DNA from: Dipteronia dyeriana
Taxonomy: Eukaryota > Streptophyta > Magnoliopsida > Sapindales > Sapindaceae
Reading direction: 5' to 3'
Length of the DNA stretch: 64,000 bases
NCBI GenBank assembly: GCA_032871835.1
Contig: CM065295.1
Location: 44,681,860-44,745,859 of the forward strand
Position numbers and translations under genes: made by a program. The notes under the pieces are model-generated. The model did no database searches. It was not told the DNA's origin and saw only the letters and a list, made by a program, of their open reading frames with translations. Shown one piece after another: positions 56,124-64,000 of this stretch (positions are counted from its first letter, which is position 1; each line of letters starts with the position of its first letter).

Positions 56124-57096
56124 TGATTAAGCCAAAATTGCCATATATTTTTGCTGTCAAATCCAATTTCTTTGTCTTGTTTTCATGCATTTTAGGTTAT
56201 CTTATGACTTGTTTTATACGTTTGCGGGAAATTAAGTACTAATTGGAAGAACGGGTAGAAAAACACAGAATTGTGTAAAAAGGGATGAAAAACTGATGAA
56301 ACAAGGAAGCTTCTATATGTTGGTAATTGCGTGGGTCCCTACACGTGCACTGGGTGAAGAATTTAGAGAATTGAAAGTACGCGGGTACCACCAATGCTAT
56401 GGTCGCGCATGTACCAACGAACCAAAGATGAAGATCTGGTTCCAGGGCAATGCACGGGTAACTACGCGGGTTCTTACCCGTACACTACCTACACATTTGG
56501 CGCATCAGTCTGTCTATATCAGCATTTTCAGACCTACTTTGGTAGCCTTATAAATATATCTTGTTCTTATTTCAAAAAAATACAGTTATGAATATGAGAA
56601 TCATTTATTCTTTCTTCAAAACACATTTTCTCTCATCTCTAATCACTAACCTAGATTTAGGAATCATTTCCCACCAAATCTAACCATCCTTCATCATTGT
56701 CTACTCAAGAAGGGAGGAATTCTTTATGGGTCTTCTTTATCTCTTTTATCCTTGTTATTCTATTGTTTTTGTCATAAGTAGTTAAACATCCCACTAAAGG
56801 ATTGATATGAAATACTTGTGGATATTGGGCTTTGTAATGAACTATATTTAATTCTATTAAATCTATCAATTATGTTTCAATCTTTGATTTAATTGCTTCT
56901 CTTGATTGGTTGGTATTTGATTGTATGCTCCTCTCTTTGCTAATTGATTGAGGGAATGATTTGAGTAGTTGATTGGATATTTATCTATTTAATATTCTTA
57001 AGGTCAAACAAGAATACATCATCAAGTGAGACCCGGACGTAATAATCTCAATTTCTATCTAGTCTCAAATGGGTGACCAATTCTATGCATCTAGGT
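56124..57096 (+). repeat. 3' LTR of family A copy 2 (truncated)
   Basis: Starts TGATTAAGCC. It has an intact GC-rich block (56325-56548) and TATA box TATAAATA (56549-56556), and matches the 5' LTR until 57096, where the Athila element begins. TAGGT (57092-57096) is the likely target duplication of that insertion. Confidence 0.9.
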
Positions 57097-58222
57097 TGAC
57101 ACGTCCAAAAGAAGTGTTCCTACTCTCAAGTATAAGAGTGTCATAGTAATAATTTAACCGGTAAGACCGGGTCAAACCACATGGAGGTTGTTCCTTTGTC
57201 CTTGTAGAATTAATTATCTAGAACAATCATTAAGTTTGTTATAAAATGTAAATCAATTAAAATTAAAATTGGGGCTATGTGATCCATTGTTGGTAATTCG
57301 AATATGATCCGATTATTAATATTTTGTCCAGATTTATGGGAGGGTATTTCACTCCACTTACCACTCTCTGATAGATATGGGTAAAGTACCCACTGTGCCA
57401 AACAACATCGGTCTGTCTACAGTGAGTCAAAAACTCCACAAAAATCATAGAGGAGAAAGCAAAAAAATAACAAACTTATCAAAATTGAATCATATTTTCC
57501 ATACCAACAATATCACCTTTGACCCCAGCTATATTAAATTAGCCAGACATAATTTAACTAGAAAATAACTATTTTATTTCAACTGAGAATTTAAGAACAT
57601 TAGAGAGAGAATTTCACAAATCTAAGGTCAGATTTGGATTCAGGATGCCCGAATTAGGGTAGGAGGCCCCATATTTTTTATACAAAATACGAATGAAAAT
57701 TGACCATCTGATAAATTTAGAATGGTGCGTTCAGATTCACTAGGTCATCAGTGAACAGTGAATAGTGAACAGTGAACAGTGAACAGTGAACAGTGAATAG
57801 TAACTGCATCAGTGAAAGTCAACAGTAAACAGTGCACCGACTTCTAGAATATGATTCCCTACAGTCGTGTGTACGGTGCACTCACAATTCGATCCAATAG
57901 AAATGTGTCACGTCATTAGTGAACATTGAAAGTCAACGGTGAACAGTGAATAGTCAAAATTACAAAAATACCCTTCGTGGCTTTCCTAGGGTTTTTGACG
58001 TTCTGAACTTCAAAATGATGTTTGTTTTGCCATTTGACTTCTCCATAATTCTGAATTGACCATATTACCTCTGAAATATAAAGAAAAATATGTTAATTAC
58101 TACACAACACTTTTATTTAAGCGAGAGACTGAAAATATGTCTAAATTGGGGACTTAATCATATTGAAAGTGCAAAATGATGATATTATCCCTTTGTAAAC
58201 ATACCCTTTTTAGTGTTAATCA
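57097..58222 (-). repeat. 3' LTR of the Athila-type element
   Basis: 1126 bp; plus strand starts TGACACGTCC and ends AATCA, followed by TACCCCCCAACC, the complement of the polypurine tract. It contains tandem GTGAACA heptamers (57750-57801) and scattered copies to 57955. Confidence 0.8.
57750..57801. repeat. GTGAACA heptamer array
   Basis: About seven tandem copies of GTGAACA, two of them GTGAATA, with degenerate copies in the next 150 bp. Confidence 0.9.
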
Positions 58223-59441
58223 TACCCCCCAACCAGCTTCTTGCTAGTCCTTAGCAATTAAAGCGAAAATAGTAAAAACTCAAATTCAAATCTCCAAACT
58301 ACCAAATAGACAAACTCTCCCAGACCTCTTTTCCCACCCTCTGACAACCAGTCATCAATCAAGATGTCAATCAAACTTTCTTGTGCTCAATAAAGATCAA
58401 CACAATAACCATGAGATTCAATTAAAATCAAGCAACATTTTCATTCTGAAATCTCATCAGGGCCTCTTCCTTAGGCAGCAGTTTTATTCTTTTTTTTTTA
58501 TTCTTTTTTTTATTCTTTTTTTTCCTCTTTTTTTCAATATAAAAAATTGGAAACAAACATTTCATCTTTAATCCATGTAGCGAGCTTTAGGCCAATGACT
58601 ACCAAACCAGTTGGCTTTAGGGCATTAAGTGTTGAAACACTCCTACAGGCTAATTACTCGGATTGTAGATGTTTATTAATACAATTCCCTTAAGCTTTCT
58701 CTTTAACCAATGTAGTGAGCTTTGGGTCAATGGCTCCCAGACCAGTTGATTTTAGGGCATTAGGTGTTAAAGGACTCCTCGGACTTAATTGCTCGAGTTA
58801 AAGAGGCTACGAAACTGCACTTTATTCTTATCAAGACTCTACTGTTTTACACGAACACTGTATGCTTGATGAGGCATGAGGCTCGACTACTATGTAAGAG
58901 TTTTGGTCAAAACATATAAAATTATTATTATTATTATTATTATATATTAAAAAAAACTACCTTTAGTTGTTACCCATGAATGATGTTTCAGAACTAAATG
59001 TCGTAAAATCTCTACTTACTGCACATAATCATTTGTCAATGTGTGTGTGTGTGTTCAGAATAGTTTGAAAAATCTCTCAAGATAACTAAATGAACAAAAG
59101 GGTTAGTCAATAATATCACAATGATTAGTTCATAAATTTGAATAGTCTGAAAAATTAACTAAAAGATGTGTCTCATGAGCAATTGAAAGAACTCATTACT
59201 CGGCCATATTTACATAAAAAACAAATGGTCAGAAGTTAGTTTTTTTTATTTTAATGTCAACTATCCCTTCCCCTCAACCAGAATAAGATATTGTCCCCAA
59301 TATCTTTTAGAAAGAGGTAAGGTTTAGAAGATATCACCTGAACAACTTGAATGACAATAAAATCCTACAAAAACAATAAAAGTAATACAAGATAAAGGAA
59401 ATAAAGTTCATAAAAAATATTGGATAATTACAAACTGATAT
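58223..59441 (-). other. 3' region of the Athila-type element
   Basis: No gene. A segment of about 105 bp is present twice with divergence (58567-58672 and 58702-58805; both contain GGGCATTA[AG][GT]TGTT and a CCAGTTG core). There is an ATT microsatellite (58921-58943) and a GT microsatellite (59040-59053). Confidence 0.7.
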
Positions 59442-60079
59442 TCAAATCAATTCTGTGTTTCTTGTGTCTTCATCAATGGACCAATCTATTTTGGGGATTG
59501 ATGGATCTGGCTTATTTTTAAAAGCTTGAAGCTGGTCAATCAGTTCATGAGCATTTGAAGTAGAGATAAAAAAAAATCGATTGAAGGTAAAATGTAATAA
59601 TTTTTCTGAGCATGATCAAGAAATGAAAGCAAACCATCATAAAATTTATCAACATTCAACAAACCAATGGGTTTCTAATGGATGTGCAGTTGCGCCAATG
59701 ATGCCATTGTAAAGAATTCTTCTAAGGATCCAAAATCACCTGGCAAAGCTATAAACGCATCAACATGATGTAACATAGCAGTCAATCTTTCCTGCATACC
59801 TGAAACAACTAGCTCTTCGTTGTTTGTCTTTCCGATGATGTTCGCTGTGACTAGAGGTTTTAGGACAATACCCAGAACTTTACTACCTCCGTCTCGTACA
59901 GCTCATGAAGCACACCCCATTAGTCCCAAGTTACCTCCCCCATACACTAGGTGTATTTTTCGTTCAGCCAAAACCTTACCAAGATGAGTTTCAGCATCAA
60001 CAAACTCTCTGTGTTTCCCATAATTAGTGCCACCAATCACACAAATGTTTGTGAATTATTTAGCAGAAGGTGATGCCAT
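59442..60079 (-). pseudogene. LOG-like cytokinin-activating phosphoribohydrolase pseudogene
   Basis: From ATG (60077-60079) the frame reads MASPSAK, stop, FTNICVIGGTNYGKHREF, LAERKIHLVYGGGNLGLMG, stop, AVRDGGSKVLGIV, EELVVSGMQERLTAML, DAFIALPGDFGSLEEF, stop, KPIGLLNVDKFYDG. These are the motifs of the LONELY GUY family, which releases active cytokinin bases from nucleotide precursors. The usual PGGxGTxxE motif reads PGDFGSLEE. A homopolymer frameshift near 59570 leads to ISTSNAHELIDQLQAFKNKP, and the frame ends at 59442. There are no introns, unlike most plant LOG genes. It lies inside the Athila element in the same orientation as pol. It is not functional as read. Confidence 0.85.
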
Positions 60080-60150
60080 TAATGCACTCTCTGAATTTTT
60101 CTTTTGAATGCTTATTAGTGCTTTGAAAAAAAAGGGAAAACAAATGCTTG

Positions 60151-60158
60151 TATTTATA
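60151..60158 (-). promoter_or_regulatory. TATA box upstream of the LOG-like pseudogene
   Basis: The minus strand reads TATAAATA, 72-79 bases before the ATG, a normal plant core-promoter spacing with a short leader. Whether it was ever used is unknown. Confidence 0.5.
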
Positions 60159-60502
60159 GATCCCGAAAAGGTAACCCAATGATACACCTATATGTATAGG
60201 GTGGTGCATTTGTCAATGATATTATTTCCACATGGTTCAAAAATCAAAAGTAAACAACAATAATTGCAAAAGACATTAAATGCAGAAGGAAAAAGATAAT
60301 AAAAACAAAAGGATATTTACTGGTAGTTGTGATTATGGCTCACATCTTCCTCTGGTTTTATGTCCAGTAATGACTTCAACGCTCTCTATGGGTCAGAGAT
60401 ATGCTTCCTATCCAATTTTCTTATAAATTGGCAAACAGGGTCTTTTAAAGTTAGATTCCCAAGACTATATTATGCATGTTCTTTTTGAAATTGTGGCCAC
60501 AA

Positions 60503-60895
60503 TCAGACAATTTCCATTTGCACATATCCACTAGGATGTGCATCAAGAGTCATTAGGATATTATCCAATGACTCCCTACGCAAATCATGCCTAATACATA
60601 AAATTTTATCCTCCCGATTATTAGACACCATTCTTAAAGAACGACAACATGTGTTGCTAGTTGTACGTGCATATTTATGACAAGTAACGCTTAACTTCTT
60701 AGCTCTTCGTTTTCTTGCAAGGTTACTTCTTCCAAAACCAGGCATGTAAGATATAAATGAATCAGCAGACTCATCTATTAGACGTACCTTAGCTTCGACC
60801 AACCAGCGAATATCAGAAGGAATGTTGTACATCAGCAGTAAGTGTAATCTTTCAGACCGTGCTTTGTAAATTTTTTTCAGAGCATTTTGGGGCAA
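60503..60895 (-). CDS. Unrecognised basic 130-codon ORF in the Athila-type element
   Basis: It starts MPQNALKKIYKARSERLHLL and contains YMPGFGRSNLARKRRAKKL and HDLRRESLDNILMTLDAHPS. Arg and Lys are frequent; no membrane segment or known domain is apparent. It lies between integrase and the LOG-like pseudogene, where some Athila elements carry an env-like ORF, but nothing in it supports that role. It may be a remnant of captured sequence or a chance frame. Upstream to 61201 there is only AT-rich DNA. Confidence 0.35.
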   Translation of the reverse strand: MPQNALKKIYKARSERLHLLLMYNIPSDIRWLVEAKVRLIDESADSFISYMPGFGRSNLARKRRAKKLSVTCHKYARTTSNTCCRSLRMVSNNREDKILCIRHDLRRESLDNILMTLDAHPSGYVQMEIV

Positions 60896-61201
60896 CTATG
60901 GAAAATATTTTTGCAGGTTTGTGAAAATTTCGTCCATGCCTTATTTTTTAGAATCATTTATTTCGGAAACTGAGTTAAACCGACTTGAATTGTCACGGAG
61001 TACCGTTATCCGCCACTTAACCGGAGTTATATAGCAAAACACACCATGCAAAAATTGAACCTAGAAACTAATTCTGCAAAAATTTAAAACGTAAAAGCGA
61101 ACAAAGACAAAAATAATAATTGCAAAAACAAATAAAGTCAAAAACAAGAGATTTGTTTATTCACCGTTGTAACAAGGGTAAAAAAGGACGGCAGAGTCTT
61201 T

Positions 61202-62290
61202 TTAAAAATCTGTATTTTGTAAGAAAGGTTTCACACGTTGCTCATTTACTTTAAACACATTACCATTCCTGGGATTCTCAATGTCAATGGCACCAAATGG
61301 ATACACGTGTTTCACAACAAATGGGCCACTCCACTTTGATTTCAATTTGCCAGGAATTAAATGAAGTCGAGAGTTATAAAGCAAAACTTTTTGACCAACT
61401 TCAAATGATCTTCTTAAAATTCGTTTGTCATAAATGGTTTTAGATTTTTCTTTAAGAATTTTTACATTTTTATATGCATCATTTCTTAATTCTTCAAGTT
61501 CATTTATTTGTAACTTGTGCAATTCACCAGTATCATTTAGGTTAGAATTGAAAGTTTTAATGGCCCAATATGTTTTTTTCTCAAGTTCAACAGGTAAGTG
61601 CCAAGGTTTTCCATAAAATAAACAATAAAGAGACATACCCAAAGATGTTTTGAATTTAGTGTGGTAAGCCCAAAGTGCATCATTTAGTTTAAGAGACCAA
61701 TCTTTTCGATTAGGGTTAACTGTTTTTTGCAAGATTTGTTTTATCTACCTATTTGCTAACTCAACTTGACCACTTATTTGAGGGCGGTATTGTGTGGCAA
61801 TTTTATGTGTAACTCTATATTTCTTCATTAAAGACTCAAAAGGTTTGTTACAAAAGTGTTTACCTCCATCGCTGATAATGGTTCGAGGGATTCCAAATCG
61901 ACTCAAAAGATTTTCCTTTAAAAACTTAATCACTATTTTGTGATCATTATTTCTACAAGGAATTGCCTCAACCCATTTTGACACATAATCAACGGCAATC
62001 AGTATGTACAAAAATACAAATGACAGTGAAAATGGACCCCTAAAATCAACTCTCCAACAGTCAAATATTTCAATGACAAGAATGGGGATTAAAGGTGTCA
62101 TGTTTTGCTTGGAAATGGGTCCTAATTTTTGACAATTTTCACAGGTTTTAAAGAATGCATGTACGTCTTTAAACAAGGTGGGCCAATAAAATCCACACTA
62201 TAATATTTTTACAGCCGTTTTCTTTGACGAAAAATGACCACCACATGCATCAGAATGACAAAATTTAATGACGCTACTTAGCGCATTGTC
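61202..62290 (-). pseudogene. Integrase, Athila-type element (nearly intact)
   Basis: The zinc-binding start reads CHSDACGGHFSSKK, then after one stop CGFYWPTLFKD and TCENCQKLG. The core (61745-62176) has FDCWRVDFRGPFSLS (first Asp), RTIISDGGKHFCNK (second Asp) and SGQVELANR (Glu). After one more stop (61742-61744) the 176-codon frame 61202-61732 has [39 protein letters not shown] and [18 protein letters not shown], the C-terminal GPY/F-type end. It would insert element DNA. The catalytic residues are intact. Confidence 0.88.
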
Positions 62291-62299
62291 TGGAATACA

Positions 62300-62937
62300 C
62301 CATCGAACGATTTGATCAGAACAATACTTGAATAAGTACAAGTCATCCTAGTAAAAACGTTTTACCTCGGTCAAAAAATTATTTTTTTCCTGTGTACTCC
62401 AATCAAGTGGCATCATTCCTATTACAAGATAATTAACAATTTCAGCATACTAAGGTATATTTGTGATAGAGAATAAAAGGTTATCAGGAAAAGAATCAGT
62501 TATGGGTGCTTTATCGAATGACGATTCAGCGGTGAGTCATGATAAATGGTATGCGACAACATTTTCAACACCTTTTTGTCCTTAATTATGAGATTGATTT
62601 TTTGTCCAGTGAATCAGCCTTGGCTTCACATCGTATTTAGACATTAAATACTTCACAACAGTGTGATCAGTAAAAACAATGGTTGATGCACCAATCAAGT
62701 ATGACCAAAATTTATCCAATGCGAATATCACAGCAAGTAATTTTTTCTCGGTGGTGGTGTAATTTATTTGTGCACTATTCAAAGTTTTACTTGCGTAATA
62801 AATCACAAAAGGCTTACCTTCTCTTCTCTATCCCAATACAGCTCCTACAATAAAATCACTCGCATCACATATTAATTCAAAAGGCAAGGACCAATCAGGG
62901 GATTGCATGATAGGAGCAGATGTTAAAAGGTCAATTA
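62300..62937 (-). pseudogene. RNase H and connection region, Athila-type element (truncated)
   Basis: From the right: APIMQSPDWSLPFELICDAS, then a stop, then 62582-62806 with [40 protein letters not shown] and [14 protein letters not shown]. The rest toward integrase is broken by stops but remains readable (VENVVAYHLS, WCIPDNALSSVI). The reverse transcriptase palm would lie to the right but is cut by the family C LTR at 62938. Confidence 0.85.
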
Positions 62938-64000
62938 TGAAATTCCCTTTATATTTATAGTAAAATATACCTAGAGGGGGGTGAATAGGTATATGCTCCA
63001 ATTTTTATCTTCTTTAAAAAACAATGCTTAATGAAAATTGCAAACAATAACACACAATATTTACGTGGTAAACCTCCAAAGAGGAACATCCACGGGTTGG
63101 TATCACAACCACCGGAAAAAGCAAATCCACTATTTCAAAAGAATTACACACTCAAGCAATCACACATGATCTCCGAGCTATCACTCTCACTCTATCCTTG
63201 AACCTAGTGATCTACTAAGCCGACTTTCTATCCAAGACCTCCTGTCTCTAGGAAGATTCCTTGCTCACCTATCCGGATCCTCCCGACCCTAGGCAAGAGT
63301 TCTTGCTCAACTATCTGAGTCCTCCCGACTGTAGTCAAGACTTCCACACTCAACAATCTGAGGTCTCACACCTCTTGTCGAGACTTCCACTTGCTCAAAT
63401 CAAAGAATCACTCTAAGATATAAGACTTTCTACCTCTTCATAAGGCATCTAAGTGATCAAGAATGCAAAACACAAACAAGCACTCAACGTAGAAAATGAT
63501 GATCAACAAATTCTATGGACATGCAATTAGATAGCTAGATTATGCTTTCAAAGAACAACCACAAATGTATCTAGGCAACCTAAGTATGTTATCAACTAAG
63601 AACATAGATATAAAGATATAGACGCCAATTAAAACATAACCTAGTTCTTAGAAAATGAAATTAGATCTAGAAATAATCAATCAAGCATAAGAACAAAACA
63701 TTTCTAAAAACAATCTCATGTTTATCAAGTTTAGCACAAGTCAATCAATTTATCACAAATCTAGCTAAACTTGAAAATCAATTCAACAAACCACAAAATG
63801 ATATCAAAATCATCCTAGTCATGCTTCTTAATCAAATAACATCAATCAGTAAGAAGATCTAAGAAGAAAACTAAGAGGAAGATTATTTTACCAATAAGGA
63901 TGAAAAACCATGAACTGAAGATCAGATCTTAACGAAAGATCTAGACATCCTTGGGTTCAGAAAATGCTTGGGGTTTGTTGAAATCTTTAAGAAACTCGAA
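62938..64000 (-). mobile_element. Family C Sirevirus LTR (partial, runs out of window)
   Basis: Starts TGAAATTCCCTTTATATT, has a G-run before TGAATAGG, and follows the family C LTR at 33594 to the window end. The preceding AATTA (62933-62937) is the candidate target duplication. The tandem array (63236-63390) has one unit fewer than the other two copies. It could be a solo LTR or the 3' LTR of a full element. Confidence 0.88.

Larger units (their letters stand above)
38551..57096 (+). mobile_element. Family A LTR retrotransposon, copy 2 (non-autonomous), with nested Sirevirus
   Basis: The 5' LTR starts TGATCGAGCCAAAAACGCC at 38551, is interrupted by family B copy 2 (38947-48602), and ends TTCA at 49765. 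The primer site follows. The inside contains a Gag remnant, coiled coil, GC/TATA block, Transposase_32-like ORF and 3' untranslated region. The 3' LTR starts TGATTAAGCC at 56124 and is cut at 57096 by the Athila element. Without the insertion about 8.9 kb remain, roughly 9.5 kb if the lost part of the 3' LTR is counted. No protease, reverse transcriptase or integrase was found. The left flanking candidate duplication is TTCGC; the right one is not in the window. Confidence 0.85.
57097..62937 (-). mobile_element. Athila-type Ty3/gypsy element (partial) carrying a LOG-like gene
   Basis: The left LTR is 57097-58222 and the polypurine tract 58223-58236. On the minus strand the visible order is RNase H (62300-62937), integrase (61202-62290), a 130-codon ORF, a LOG-like pseudogene, the 3' region and the LTR. 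It is cut at 62937 by a family C LTR, so reverse transcriptase, protease, gag and the 5' LTR lie outside or are lost. Motifs WVEAIPCRNND and ISDGGKHF with the RNase H wording are typical of Athila. Only a few stops occur in pol. Confidence 0.85.

Noticed and set aside
59442..60079. Functional LOG gene
   Set aside because: Three in-frame stops and a frameshift; a pseudogene as read.
60503..60895. Env-like protein
   Set aside because: No signal peptide, membrane segment or known motif; only its position suggests it.

Overview
The window looks like plant nuclear heterochromatin, probably from an AT-rich eudicot genome. I see no intact host gene, no rRNA and no intact tRNA gene. Almost every supportable feature belongs to nested transposable elements: Sirevirus-type Ty1/copia elements (long LTRs, coiled-coil Gag, tRNA-Met primer site), Athila/Tat-type Ty3/gypsy elements (tRNA-Asp-like primer site), and DNA-transposon remnants (MITE-like inverted repeats, a CACTA-like fragment, a hAT-like fragment). 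The four main families are called here A (gypsy-type, no reverse transcriptase or integrase seen), B and C (Sireviruses), and Athila.

Layout. 1-11548 (minus): a family A copy. It runs from its 5' LTR at 9694-11548 through a tRNA-Asp-like primer site, gag, protease, a coiled-coil/CCHC module, an internal promoter-like GC block and a Transposase_32-like ORF to a 3' untranslated region that leaves the window. A family B solo LTR (5300-7409, target duplication CTTGC) sits in its protease. 11901-12112 plus 36093-36131: a MITE-like inverted repeat split by a family B Sirevirus at 12113-36087 (minus, duplication CATAT). That Sirevirus carries a plus-oriented solo LTR in gag (19990-24182), which itself contains a CACTA-like insert, and a complete family C Sirevirus in its 5' LTR (25601-35766). 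Subtracting these insertions leaves about 9.6 kb, the length of the second family B copy. 36132-38550: old AT-rich DNA with a second MITE-like element and a hAT-like terminus. 38551-57096 (plus): a second family A copy. Its 5' LTR is cut exactly at the TATA box by family B copy 2 (38947-48602, duplication CTTAT), and its 3' LTR is cut by an Athila element (57097-62937, minus). The Athila element carries integrase, RNase H and a broken LOG-like (cytokinin-activating enzyme) gene with its own TATA-like box. A third family C LTR interrupts it at 62938 and runs out of the window.

All coding regions are broken by stops or frameshifts; the family C reverse transcriptase keeps the longest open frame (297 codons). 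The most interesting material is family A. Two collinear copies combine gypsy-type gag sequence, a Sirevirus-like coiled-coil module, an internal copy of a U3-like promoter block and a Transposase_32-like ORF, with no polymerase or integrase. Also notable are the LOG-like gene inside the Athila element and the GC-rich dyad blocks just upstream of the TATA box in several unrelated LTR families. Coordinates of LTR ends, target duplications and primer sites were read directly. Family names rest on recognised motifs, not on a database search.
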